Translations under genes and position numbers: made by a program
Assembly (NCBI GenBank): GCA_005406025.1
Contig: BGZK01001580.1
Span: forward strand, 62,001 to 126,000
Origin: Eumeta japonica
Taxonomy: Eukaryota; Arthropoda; Insecta; Lepidoptera; Psychidae
Direction: 5' to 3'
Length of the DNA: 64,000 bases
Notes under the pieces: model-generated
Database searches by the model: none
Seen by the model: only the letters and a program-made list of their open reading frames with translations
What the model was told of the DNA's origin: nothing
In this document: positions 28,101 through 42,900 of the stretch, one piece after another
Layout: the number at the start of each line of letters is the position of its first letter
How positions within the stretch are numbered: the stretch's first letter is position 1

Positions 28101-31100
28101 TACTTAATATTTCATAGCGGTTTTTCACACAGGTCTCTCAAATTCTAAAGTTACCGATTCTGTTGCTATTTATTTATTTTTAAATTCGCTACATGATTAT
28201 GTTCCAAGTGAAACATATAGAAACAGCCGAAGCAATGTATTTGCTCCAGAAAGCTCATGATTTGCATAAACCAATAACGATGGTGCGGTGCGGCGAGAGT
28301 GCATCGCTGTGCAAGCTAACTTCGTTAACTATAGTTGAGGCTTAGGGATACACTGGACCATTGTATTACTTGATTGTAGCGCATTTTAGACGCACTTAGA
28401 GTTTTTAATTTATGTACACCTTCAATTTATTTTAGTTCATAGTTTTACTACTTATATTAAAATTATTACTCTTCAAAACTTTATTTTTATTTACTCTCGC
28501 GTCTTTTCCAGAAGGCTAGCCATGTACCACAGATTTCTTTTCGATTTATCTTGACATATATCTTTTGTTTTACTGAATTCCATCAATCTTCTCATGCAAG
28601 CTCATCTCTTTCGGATGCTTACATTTGGACCCATCTTTTACATGCCACCAATTTAGTCGGCATAAGGTTGTTTATGATAACCCTTGTCAATGCTTCCATC
28701 ACACACATTCGCTCTTAAGCCATATCACATTTTAAATGAATTTTCATCTATAATCTCCTCACAGCGTCACCCAATTAAGTAATCAAAATGTCTTTTTTAA
28801 TAAACGTTTTACATAATTGTTTGGCAATATAATAATAAAAAAATATAATATGAACTCACGCCTATTCCTTAGAAGAGTAGGCAGAGACTATATAAGACTA
28901 TATATTTCCACATATATTTGCAAATCTCTCTTGCTACACTGACAACCATCAATCGGTTCATGAAAGCTCATCCATTTCGGATGCTTAAAATTTGGCCGTT
29001 TTTCAATATGCCACCAATGTGGTCTGCATGGGATTTTCTAGGGCGACCCTTGCCGACCTTTCCATCACACACAATTGCTCTAAAGATTTATTTTGTCCGT
29101 CTACTTTCATTCATTCTTTCCTGATAGCTAAACCACCGCAACATAGCTCTTTCTACTCTAATCACTACATCTTCCTTCAAACCACACCGCTCTCTGACAT
29201 CACTGTTACTCTACATTTATCTCTCCGAGACACTCCACACATACTACCCAGAGATCGTATCTCCACCACATTGAACCTACTTTCATTTTTCTTCTGCCAT
29301 ACCCAACTTTCACTACCATTCACTACCGTTCGGGATCAGGACTCCATTATGGATAGCCAAACGCACTTGTGGTGAGATATATTTACTATTCATAATAGCA
29401 AGTAAGACATCATTCGCTTTATTTCCCGCATTCATCCTTCTTTTGATATTGTGTTTACCATCATTTGTAAGCTGTACATACAAAATTTGTATATGTATAT
29501 ATATATGTCGGAGATTGATTAAGGGGTGAGTCGCCATCACTAATATTACACTCACCGCTGATATTCGTCTTAAAAATAAAAATATGAAAAAGGAGACAGT
29601 TCAGTGGGACAACCGTCCGATCGCGCCGACGTCTTATTTCCGAGACTGACTCTCGAGCACCACCACTGATCCGTCGGCTGGTCACCGCCATAGATCAAAG
29701 TATAAACAAGGGTCTTGCTACCACATATACATATCGCTTTCAGTCGTACTTTCGCCTCTTTCAAATACCATCACCTAAGTCTGGTTGACATTTAGTTTCA
29801 TACCTCTTCCTTAACAGAATCATTCATTTTAGTTACCGTTTCTTACAGCCCGCGACGGCGCAAGGATTACTTGGTCGTCGGAGGCATTTGACAGACAGCT
29901 CATCCTTCCTTAGTACTCTTATACCCTTTCAAAAGAATTTAGCGGGTACTTAAAATTATAATTAAGAGCTCATCTTAGGTGAGAATTTATTTTATTATTT
30001 GTTCAGAGTAATTATTTTGCCGATGGAGTGTTTCAACGTCTCATTGGTGTATTTCCAACTTCATTAGTGAATTCTGAATAAATGACATCTACTCATTTAT
30101 CCAAGTTCCCGATATCACTTACTAAATTACTTAACTACATGAATGATATTTATCAATATTAATAGCCGTATACCCAGACGTAAGAAAATAGGAAAAAATA
30201 TATAAACTCTAGCTTAAATCTTCTAATGCTATAGAAAATAGACAAGCAATTTAAGTAGCAATTAGAATCAATAACTAATCTCATTGTTTGATTTAAGCTG
30301 TAATCATTTTTCGACCAATTGTTTTTTCAAGTATTAACATTCAGAGAGCATTTTGGCGAAATTAAACGCCAGCATCAATTATATAGATTAAAATTTATCC
30401 AGACCGCTTCGTCTTGAACGTGTAATTGAAAGCGTCCGGGTCTAAACATTTCATTTCTGCGGGCTAAACACGTACTCGTCAAAGGCAGCCCGCAGGTCTG
30501 GCTTTTAATTAAGAAAACGTACGAACGACGTGCGAGAGTGAAAAAAGTTCCAGTATTTGACGCGCGAGCGCTGCGGCGCCTAGGCGGTGCGCTCGGGGTG
30601 GCCTAGGGGTGTGAGGGCGCAAGTGGAGATTGGAAAGTAGTCCAGGGGTTCTGATTTTGCTTTCATTATGAACGTTATCTGATTCAGATAATATTTTTGT
30701 AATTAAGATATCTTTTTTTTTGTTTGGTTTATATTAAAAATCAAATAGTATTAATAATTTATTTCGACATGATTTGATAAATTGTACGCGACAAGGACAT
30801 ATTTTATACACAAAATATTTTCTTTATGAACGCGATGCTGTTTTCGTTGATAACTTATTTATAATTACTTTCTTAACGAAAAATATATAACATTAACAAA
30901 TGTTAATAGAAATATAATGCCGAAGCAAAAAAGTTAAAAAAAAAATCAACCTTTATCTGCTTCATATGCATATTCCCTATTATTGCCTTATAATTTTAAT
31001 ACGTAACTTCGAAAATAGTATTGAAGAATTTCTAAAATTTATTTGCTAGAACATTTTTTTGCAAACACAAATAAAGAAATATTTATGCAAAAAAAAAAAG

Positions 31101-34100
31101 AAATACGATTAACCATTTAAAAAATTTTTGTAATGAAAATATTTAGAATTTAAATATCATTAGGTATATTGTCACAGCATTTAGTTTTTAACACGCTGCT
31201 ATAAGCTTGGGCTGTATGTTTGTATGTATGTATGTAACTATGTAACGGAATCTTTGAGCTTAATTTTCACCGGTTTCTAGAAGTCTGATCAACTTGAAAT
31301 TTTGCACACATCTCAAGGACCGATGACAATACAATAATTTGATAGCAGTTTTCCATTATCCTTATTAGGACCGCCAGGATTAATATAATCTTTGGTTGTA
31401 TGTATCTATGTATGTAACGGAATTTTTGAGCTTTATTTTCACCAATTTTAAGAAGTTTGATTAATTTGAAACTTTGCATACTTATTAAGGAGCAATGACA
31501 ATACAATAATTTGATAAGTTTATCCTCTTATCCTGATCAGGATCGCCAGGATCGAATAATTTCGTCACGTATCGTCTGCGTGAGAGCAAGTGGCTTATTA
31601 CTGTTACTAAATTCTATTACTGTTTTGTAATAGAATTTAGTAATAGTCATAAGCATTATTAATAATTCAAATATTGTTGTATTGTGAAAATTACAAATTT
31701 TTACCAATCAACCGAACTAAAAAGTGAAAAATAAATATAGTTTAAAAAAACTAAAAACACGCTTTTAAAGCACATTAAACTAAAAAGTGAAAAATAATCC
31801 TTAATATGAACTCAAAAAAATAATGAACAATGACAAAAAATACTAGTATTATTGTGGAAAAAGCGTGGGTTGCTCTACACACGAAACCTGTAACACAAAG
31901 CCCCCCACGCTTTTTCCACAATAATACTAGTATTTTTCGTCATTGTTCATTATTTTTTTGGGTTCATATTAAGGATTATTTTTCACTTTTTAGTTTAATA
32001 TACTTTAAAAGCGTGTTTTTTAGTTTTTTTTTAAACTATATTTTTTTAACTAGAAATAATGTTAGAGCGTTTTATGTTTTTTATGCATGTAAATTATACA
32101 AGCTTTTGTTTATTATTAAAATAATAAAAATACAACGGAAATGAATTGTATTTTAATAAATATTTGGGAAAACGCTTATCAACTATTAAATATTAAACTA
32201 TTAAACTATAAATATTAAATATTAAACTATAGAAAAATAACATAATTTTTGTAGTAGTACATGTGCATACAAATTATATAATTATCTTATAATATTAAAA
32301 TAATCACAAATCATTATAAATTAATGGAATTTTAAGCAAATATAGATAAATAAACATTTCAGAATTTAGTAAAAAAATATTTCAGAGTTTGTTATTTCTG
32401 TTTTTACCTATTTTAGCCTTTTTTTTATATATACTTTATAGTAAACATCTACCATTCTGACCGGGTATCTCCGAGACACCACCTATCCTTGTATTATATT
32501 ACAATTAGACCGGGTAGGTGGAGATTTGATCAACTTTTAGGATTTTTTTTTAATTTTTTTGGACAAAATTTTCTTTCGCATATCAGAACATTGAAATCCC
32601 AGTTTTTCGCACCCCACCACCTCCTATTTTTTTTTTTTTACGCAAGTCACTTGCGTCGTAATTTGGCGTTTTTTTTTAACATTCCTGTTCACACCTCGAA
32701 TGCATACCCAATTGCACAGTATCATACAAGTTGCTTGTTGTGAGATTATAATCACTACACTGCAAAGGCATCGCGGTGATAATTTCCTTCTTGCTATTCC
32801 CTCTACAGAGCAAAAGAACAGCAAAGAAAGCTGAAAAGGAGGATGCAGCACTTAGCCGAATTTAAAGAAAGGCTGCGAGAGGAGTGTGCGGCGAGGGCGC
32901 GCGAAAAAGAAGAACAGCTTAAGCAAAGAGTGGCTGCGGCTGAGGACAAAGAATTGAGACGAACTGTCACCTTGATGAGAAATTGGCGTATAAACGAGAA
33001 GAAACGAATTGAACGCTTGCAGCGAGAGAAAGAAAATAGAGAGAAAATGATCCAAGAACAGGTAACAACCATAAGTTATACCATTTACCAATAATAAAAA
33101 AAAGTTTTCTTCTTATAATTTATAATTAATTGAAATTTGAAAATGTAACAGATTTCCTTTCACATTTAACGTTTATTCCATTCACTACATATTTAGGCAT
33201 CAATTTAGCAAGTTATTTACGATCTTAATTATCAATGCTGCCACGTTGTTGATTATTTATTTTGAAACGAGGGAAGGGTATGCGACAGAAAGATCTAACT
33301 CAAGTAGAAGTATCAATCGATATTTTCTGTCTGAATATCAGAGAGAAACGAATTCGAAAATTTCTCGTTTAAAAAATATCCAAATGTACACATTTATATA
33401 CGCCTCCTTACATAAAGTTATACCATGTATAACTTCAAAATTCAACCTGAACTGTACATATGATTTATATGAATTTTCTTCCTTGAAAAAAATGACAAAA
33501 TAGACATTAGCGCACTTTCATGTATGATCAAGTTTTAAAATTTGAACTAAAATAAATCTTAATGGCTCTTAAAATAAAATTAGATTTCACTATCTCTTCA
33601 CATGGTAACGGTGGTGGTGTCGAAAAATTAAGAAAAATTAATAGAAATGTTTTTAATGTTTAATCGAAGAGATAATCACTCAATGCTAAGACTAGTCTGC
33701 GAAAATATTTAAGTTAAGTAAGGTCAGCACCGTCACTGATTCTCTGGATCTAGTACTACGATTGCAAATTCGCTTGCTTATGGTAGCAATTAGGATACAG
33801 CGTCCTCGGAAAGGACTACATTGAGCAATAAATATTATGAATGGATACATGTATAAATAATACAATTGACAATCTAATACTGGTTATGTATTTTTCCTTG
33901 TATGAGAGAAAAAAGACAAAAGTGACAATTTTCAGTTGTTATTTTAAGTATCATCATGTTACACCAAATTTAAACTTTAAATCAACAGGATTTTCTATCT
34001 TAGAAATAGATGTATGTTTTCCTTTTAAATATTACAACAAAGAATTATATGTAATTAATGTAATTAACAGAGAGATATCATCTATCCGATGGTACAGTAT

Positions 34101-36844
34101 AGCCATTGCTTCATCATTTAATTAGTCGTGATGTGCAAAAGCAGGCTTCACTTACGAAATATTCAGTAACCATATCTCATACTAATTTATTATGAAGGAT
34201 ACAGTACACTACTGAATACTGACAATAGCGGTAGTTGAGGTCGTTGAACAATAAGGTGAAATAGAAGAATGCAACACTATGATTCTAACTGTGATGCTAA
34301 AACATTCGTGAGCTAAAGCGCAATCCTCTAAAACTTTTCGTGTTTCATAGCCGCGTTCTTCACAAATAGTCAATTTTTCTTATAAATCTAGTGGCATGTA
34401 ATACGTCCCCACACCTGCCATTGCGCCGACAGGAAAGAGGTACAATAAATATACCATAACCGTGAAAGTTGTGTATTGCTTTTACTAACGATAATAGATA
34501 ATGCTTTTACTAACGATAATAGATAATGCTTTTACTAACGATAATAGATAAAAAATCGTTATCAGCAACGTGTTCCTTCACAAATTTTAATCAATACATA
34601 CGAATATTATGAAAATCGCAACTTTAATTTGTTGTGAGCTTATATAAGCTTACAACAGTAGGAACCCGTATGGGTTCCTACATTTAGGTATAGTAGTGAC
34701 AATTGGATGTGACAGAAGAAACGTGACAGTAGATTCAATGCAGTGGAGATGGAAACACTGCGTAGTGTGTGTATAGGGTTTTTAAAGTTAGTTAAGCCCC
34801 GGATCTGGGGAGGGCAAACCCGGCCCGGGCGGCAGTTTTAGAAAGCGCTAAAATCATAATATCGTTAAAACAAAACTTGCTTTACAAAGTCCCTAGTACC
34901 TAACGCACGTTGTTCTATAAATTATTAATTTGATTTTAAAACGCCCATTTGGTTTTTTAACACGTCTTAAGGTTAATTCCGAAATTCGCTGCGAGCCGCT
35001 GCAGCGCAGCATTCTGTTGGCAAAATCATGGCAGGATTTTAAATTTCACAAATTTATTAATTTTATAAATAATTAAAGATAAAAATTATTCAAAGGATAC
35101 TTTTAATGGTTTTTTTCTTCCAAGAGATATTATGATTTATTTTTTCTACAACAATAAATATAATATTTTTTGAAATAAAAAAAAATATTTTATGAATAAT
35201 TATGAAAAATGGTAGTTATACAGCATTGGAGCTTCGCCTATTATATAGGAAACATATCATAACATGAGCTGTTATGATATATTTCCTATATACAATTTTA
35301 CGAAAAAGTAATAAAAAGTGCAAATTTATTAGTCTTCTTTATTATTCTGATCATAAAAAATGCCAATTTGTGAGTTTTTTTTTTAACAATTTATGAATCA
35401 CTGTAGAGAGGGGGCGCCACTGTCAAGTTACTACATTTGCTGTCGTCTGGAAATCATGAATAAAACTAGATTGACGAAAGAACTTTATAGAAGAAAGGAT
35501 GTACTGTAAAGTGAGCAAAGGCCGCCCTAGTAAATATTAGGCAGACCAAATAGGTGGCATATTAAAAAGGAACAAATTTTAAGCACTCGAAACCGTCGAG
35601 CTTGCGTGAAACAAGTGATGAATATCAGTTCAACAAAAACATATTCATAGTTCGTATCATATGGATGGTCATCATACTATATCAATGATTTCTACTTAAT
35701 TTTCTGGGTAAATAGGCGCGAATTTATAAATAATAATAAATGAAATAAATATTGAATTTTGTTAAAAGAACATGAGTCCTTAACCAAAAAAATAAACGTA
35801 GATAATATTGTTCTAATTTTCGCTTTCTTTTTAGTTTTCCATTAATCCAATTAGAATAGAATGATTACTAATCTAAATTTCGGCTCATGGCTCATTTTTT
35901 GATCGTCATTTATCTTAGTAGAACCAAACCAATAGATCAAAAGTGAATTATTACCGTAGACACGTACTCAATGACAAGTTGTTATTTTAGGCGAACGAGA
36001 AGTGGCAGATGCGTGTCGAAGCCGAGAACGAGAAAATTGCCCAGGAAAAGATGCTCACGAAAATATACAGTGACGTGATGGCGTACAACACGAACGCGAG
36101 AATAAGGTTGTGATACGTTATAATACTGGTATTTGGTATCTTAAAGATGATTTTATATATTTTAGCCGCCATAAATATTGTTCTGTACTAAGACCGCTTC
36201 GGTTTCTGTCCGGACGACTAGTTTGTAATTAATCAATAATTATTGTGCAATTACAGAATAATGAACATGCAGGTTTATAGTGTAAGTATAAGTGGTCGTA
36301 TGTTATATAATACTTATTCTATAAATATAGTATAAGTATAATATACGGTATAAGTGGTCGAAGAAAATTACGTGCACAGCAGTCGATATTTTGGGTCATC
36401 TAATACGTCGGCAACATTATCTTAATTAAATAAAAGTCAGGATCAATGGATTTTTTGTATATGACAGAGGACGGACACATGCTGTACACGTTCTGTGTAT
36501 TGCTTAAGCTGTGAATTCACAGCTATAGCAATACGCTAGACACGATCACATTATCGACTTACGAACGATAAAACTTTAAATTACTATCTATCTATGGAAC
36601 TATTGTGCAGAATTCACTCAACGCTATGAAAAATATCGATAACTAAGCGTATATACAACATTAAAAGGGTAAAAAAATGTTACCGAAACGTTGTGTGTAG
36701 TAAAAAAGTGCATTTAAGTGAAAGACAACTATTTTAAGGTAAAATCCTAAAATAGTTTAAGAGTTAGGGCATGTTTATGGTGCTGTTTGTTGTGTTCAAT
36801 AACGATTCTGATTCGTAGGTGTTACTCTGTTCAATAAAGTTCTT

Positions 36845-36923
<79 letters not shown>

Positions 36924-39900
36924 GAAAATGCTTCAAGGTAGCTGAAACACCAGTAAATTTTGCCAAGTAATGTCTTTCAATGAGAAGACTTAAAGGGCAC
37001 ATGATCAGGAAACTTCTTGACATAATGTAAAAATCAAGAAGATTCGATAAACTCGGACTTATGAGCTGCCTGTATTAATTACGTGAAAATAAAATATGAA
37101 AAAAAAAAACTAAAAAAAAATCTAACCACGGTAATCAAAGAGTTGAACAAGATTATGAATGAACTGTAATAGATATTATAAGTTTAATGGCTAGTACAGT
37201 ATGTGACACTGGAGGAAATAGACGAGTCCAACTAAATATGTAGAGGAAACATTAAAAAAAAACATAGACAGGAGGCACACCAGAGAGCTAGTGGATGTTC
37301 TGAATATGTAAAAACTAAGGAAAATAATTTACAACGAATGCTCAAACGAAAACAATATTTTTAAAATGAAGTATCGCTAATATTCTGTTAGCTTTAGCTT
37401 TTCATTTATGAACTTGGCTTGACTGGATGCATACTAAATTGATGATCGTGTTTTGATAAAAAAATATATACTAAAACCAACAACCGTTTTATTATCACAA
37501 GTATATAATACATCAAACGAATAATAAGGAAACACCTGCTTCGGCACTTACCTGCTTTTCATTTTTAATTAACCTCACATCAAGACGTTATCATTGCATC
37601 GATTACTACAATAAGATAATAAACATAACCGCTGTGAAAACTGAAAATCCTGAATTATAGATAATTAAATTTTAGCTGTAACTCGACCCTCGTGTATATA
37701 AAATAAACTCCAGGTCTCTACTCAAATCCTGATTGGAATACCTCATTGAGATCTCTAGTCCGACATATCCGTATCTCCAACTCTAAATTCCAACACTATA
37801 GCGATTCTGATATTGGACCCAAATACGACCTCGACGTTTAATTTATCAATGCCCCCTTTGATACGTTGATATAATAGTCCGTGAACTGAAAAAATACCTC
37901 TATATTTTTCTTGAAATCTAACGCTCTCACTACCTCACGCCCGAATTGAAGTTGCGCAATTCGTACACCGTACTAAAATTTTAGCTTTACAATTTAAAAA
38001 ATGAGTTCAATTTTTTTATTCGACTTTGCCTTCAGTTTTCTTATTCTATAGAAACATTAACTTAATTTTTACGGTTTATTTTTAATGTATTTTCTAAAAT
38101 TACATTCCAGGAATATAAAGGTACGATAGCACTCAACGTCTTTTTAAAACATCTTCTTTGCGTTTGAAAGATCCGAACGACTTAGATCAGATTTTCTCAA
38201 TTCAGCTGAAAAATGTTCTTTTTGGACGCCGAGTTTGACCTCTTAGAATGAAATTACGGAGCCCAGAATGAGAAAGTACACAAGAAAAAAAAATTATCGT
38301 AAAATTTTTCGGAATGATGTTAAATGTTAAAATAAAATAAAAGACGAATTTAAATTCGATAAAAAAGTAACGTGTCCAAGTTTTCAGTATTTTTTCAGCG
38401 ATTTAATGTATTTATTCTTTGGATAACATATTTACATATACTTCTGTGTTGTATTTTTATTCGGACACTTTTATTATTTGTTTTCTATTTTAAACAAAAT
38501 TTATTAAAAATCTGCAAAACAAAGCAATTTTGCGGTTGTCCTATAATATTCCATTCTATTTCTGACCATGAGAAAATCTGTATGGTATGCAGTCACTTAC
38601 AACCATTTCTGATAATTAGAAAATGACAGATTGACAAACAAACACTGAATCAATCTAATAAAATGCTTTCTCTTTTCAAATTTGGAATGAGAAACTGTTT
38701 AATACGTTATTCTGTCTGTTGACATTATTGTATAAGTGGCTGATTTGGAGAAGCTCAGACTATAATTAAAACAAATGTATTGTTAGATGTTTAATGTATT
38801 GAACAACACAAATCTAAGACTGTCAGAGTATAAACTATATTCTAATGTCCTATTACTTATATTATACCTATATGCTAAATAAAACTTAAAATAGCATTGT
38901 AATAACATATTATGTGTAGACGTCGTTAAGATCCTGCTGTTGAAGGAAATGTAACGGGCGCGGGAATTTTTTCTGCGCTCTTGCGCCCGCGCATCACATG
39001 CCCACAGATTAATTATTAATCTACCATGTATAACGCCGATTATTTGCTACGATCTCAATTAAATATGCTTTTATAAAATAATTCGTTGTTCAAATTGTCT
39101 TAAGTACCATGTAAATAACATTGGGATTTAATGTGATCCGATTGCAAAGAATTAGAAATATTCTGAGTTTCAGAAATGCCAAACTATATCGTAAAGTATG
39201 GACCTTCGAATTCATCAAAAATAAGCACACTAGTAAATATATAATAATTACACAAAAAAATGATATCTCTTTCATAGAACAATTCAATATAAATATGTTT
39301 TATTATTAATTAGCTAAATATTTATATTTGTAAATGAACAGTGAAAAATAGAAATTTTAAAAAAAATACGTTGATACGAAAAATTATAGCATTCAAGAGA
39401 GTCATATTTTTCCTGACACTCAAAATAGTAAAAAGTGAAACAAAGAGATTGTGGCAGCATATACATTTACAGTGTGACGACAAAAAACTGAAATAGAGAT
39501 AATTCCTGAAATCTATGACATGAACAAATGCTAGTATCGCTTATAGATATTTTACATCGTACAGGAAAGCCGAAACATACGAATACAACAACGATTTAAA
39601 CTACCAGCAGTTGAGGATGAACAACTTGAGAAAGTTACGTGGCTCACCGGCCTCGTTGATCAGGAAGATGGGCCTTCTGTTTGAAGAGGTGCTTTTATAA
39701 CATACATAGTATTTAGAGGCAAGAGTATATTTAAGAAATCCTCTTCAATCTGTTTTGGTTGGTTTTTAACGTGAACCGTAATGTATTTTACTAATATGAG
39801 CGCGATACTATTGGACTCAAGTTGCTAAAAAAACTAAGTATGGGTATGTTATACTTTTTCTTGAGGATTATATCATATATAGTCGATAACAATGACATAG

Positions 39901-42900
39901 ATTTATCTTTTTTGTTCTTTCTCCAGTGCCACAACCCTGTATGGACTTGACTTCCTCGATGATCTCATTTCATTTCGCACTATCACTGTTTTCTGAGATG
40001 TTTTTACATCAGATCCTTACTCCTTAGATCTTTCTCGATCTATCATTCTCTGGATCTTCCTCTGACTCTTTTATATTGCTTAATCCAATTGCAAATACTT
40101 TTAGCAATTTTGGTGTAATAGATATTTTTATGTTATCTGCCTTAGTGACTTGTAGAACCTGACAATAATTTCTTTGTACCTTAATCTTAAGTTCTATATT
40201 CACTGTTACACGATGCGTACCGTCATCTTTATGCATTAATCCGAAAATATAAAGATTGCGTTTTCAATCAGGAACACGCCAGGACACCTTATTCTCGTTA
40301 GTAATACCCCGAAGTGTTTGTTTGCCAATCACTCCGGCATACACGCATCCAATCCACCAACTTTCGTGCTGAAATCCTCAAGAGCGAAAAACTCATCGTA
40401 TCTGCGTTAGGATTCACAAGTTTCTTAGGATTTTTTATAAAACTATTTTTTGACGTCGTTATAGGTTATGGAATATGCGTAGACATCCGTAATGATGTCC
40501 CTTGAAGTTTAATTCGCAGAATCGCTCGCTTACCTTTAGGATCCCCGTGAATGTTTGTTGAGTATCTTGTTGAGATATACCCTGTTTCGAACAATTCCTT
40601 TGTGAAAGCAACAATTGTATAAATAGTAAATTTTAATAGGGTTTTTAATATAGCCAGGTTCTTCCCATGTATTTTTTCGATAAGTACTATTAGGTACATT
40701 TTGTAACCGTTCACTATAATCACTATTTAAATCATTGTTTTCGCCTGCGCTATTATCTGCATGTTCCAATTCATAATCGAAGACTTTTTACTTTTAATAC
40801 GTGTCATTTAAGCGATCTGATTTTCGTCTTTGCGGACTATCGACTAATATCTTTTTACCATAGTGGGTGCATTAACTAATAGATAAACCTTTTTTTACCC
40901 CAGCTTAGAATCAGCAGTACAATCAAAACAGACACTAGCCGAGTTACTTAAATTTATACACGTGTATATTTTACATGTATTTTTTTATAATTTTACTTTG
41001 ATATCAGAATATGAACTTTTTGTATGTTGGTTTTGGAACGAGTTAAAAATACATATAACCCAAGTTATATAACAAAATCTGATGACAAATCGGTTTTGCT
41101 GCCTTAGAACAAATCTAAGGTCATCGTATTCCTCATATTTTATTCATATTTTATTGGTTTTCTTTGTTTCGTTACAGACAAAACGCGGCTCGAAGGGCAT
41201 GTCTGTAGCGCTGGCTCTGAGCTTGGCGGACGTGGCCGTGAATCATGCACTGTCAGTCCAGGGCAACCCCTTTTTGGGGATGGCACGAGCGCGTGGCAGG
41301 ATGGAATTGGAGACTAACCAGCCTACAGGACTACTTAGACTTATGGAAGAGGTTCAGTTTCAGTTAGAAATGTTTTACGCCAATTTAACATTTCCCATTT
41401 TATCCTTAGCTACAAATCATTCTTTATACAATTAATTTTTCTTTACATTAGCCATTCATTAAGTAATTCACATATCACAAAACCGTGGTAATTTTTTTTA
41501 AGTGTCTATTTTAACTTTATTGTTTTTCAAACTGTTGTATTGTGTATTAAGAATAACAGTAAGCCCAGAATTACCATTTACGCTACATGATAACAAGGGA
41601 ACTGTAATAGTTCCTTTAACTATCTCACTACCACTATCACTAATTAAAATGACAATTCCAACTATACAGTCTAAACTAATCAGGTTTACCAGGACCATAA
41701 ATCATGAAGTCAAATTTAATTTTGCAGCATTATTTTGTCATCATTTATACATAATGGCTCACGCCATTCTTGTCTTACATTTCATAAACCTAGAACATTT
41801 TGCTACTTTTCGCTGTTAAGTCAAACCATTTTATTTGAAACAGTGTAAGCTTTCTCGATCAATTATTATGCCGGCGCATAAAATTTATCAACAACTAGTT
41901 CTCCGGTAGGTTTGCATAGATAATGACTGGTAATCAATACTTATAAATGATATTATTCGCCGCAGATAATAGAAACAGCGATGATGGAGTTCGTAAGAGG
42001 ACACGTAACACGCATTCTGTACGACGTGGAGACACACTGTTACGAACACTTCAGAAACATGTACTCGGGCCTTCCAAAGAAACGGTAATTTTTATCGTAG
42101 ACTAAGCCCGATCATTAATCTTGGTAAAGATCGCACAAGCGGTTCCCTGATTGCACTGAAAAATTCTGTTACCACAGAATTTTGGGTTTCTCTAATAATT
42201 ATAATTTTGTTATATTAATATGCTCCTCATGTTATACACAATTACACTAATTGTTATTGTTCAAGTAATAAACAAATGTTATATGTATTATCTGTACATA
42301 TAATCTATACATGTAATAAAATCTGTACATTAAACATTTTTTGAAAAGTAAATGGTATGTATTATATATAAAATACAGATCCCAAAACAAGTGCATTTAA
42401 AAAGTTTGTCTGTCTGTCTGTATGTTTGTCGGTATATTTATCTGTTTGTTCAAGCATCACTTAAAAACTAATGAACCGACTTCAATACATTTTTTTGTAT
42501 TTTATTAATAGTAATCTACTGTTTAATTTAGAACTTTAGGTCGCAATTTATCACGCTACATTACCTAGGGGCTGGACAGATGACAAACTCAATTTTTTCT
42601 CTGTATTTGAGTTGAAGTACCTACTGACTAGATTTGGACAAATAAAAATAATAAAATGGTACATACCTACAGTTGGATTCTTTAACATTGCGAGTGTAAT
42701 AGAAAAAAAGTCTGTCCAGCTATCCAAACCTTTATTTTCTATTGTGTGATATGTTAATTCGTGGAAATCCATAGTAGACACTTACCTGCAACATGCATTA
42801 ACATGCAGCATGCAACGCACCGCTGACCCTCGAATCTGCCTCTCCACTACGAATCTCTATCCAAATAATTGAATATTAATCCGCTAAGATAATTATGAAA

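Larger units (their letters stand above)
22332..32808 (+). other. Intron 3 of gene 1 (10.5 kb)
   Basis: It holds a mariner relic (24.83-25.76 kb), a composite repeat (26.74-26.85 kb), a long interspersed-family copy (26.95-27.56 kb), an RTE-like LINE relic (28.50-29.94 kb), a tandem duplication (31.21-31.56 kb) and a 140-bp-arm hairpin (31.73-32.05 kb). Unexplained GC-rich islands lie at 23.13-23.40, 24.10-24.42 and 30.40-30.63 kb. No further exon was supported. Confidence 0.7.
33062..35990 (+). other. Intron 4 of gene 1
   Basis: AT-rich, 2.9 kb. It contains three tandem copies of a 25-bp unit (34,477-34,551), two adjacent short hairpins (34,623-34,672), a GC-rich patch at 34,795-34,850, a 47-nt hairpin (35,239-35,290) and a diverged repeat (35,510-35,760, sister of 1,885-2,100). 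No exon was recognised. Confidence 0.65.

Noticed and set aside
31830..32144. 104-codon ORF
   Set aside because: It lies across the large hairpin at 31.73-32.05 kb and is a by-product of it.
40024..40769. Two minus-strand ORFs suggesting a retroelement
   Set aside because: No polymerase, protease or integrase motif could be seen. Similarity was too vague to call.
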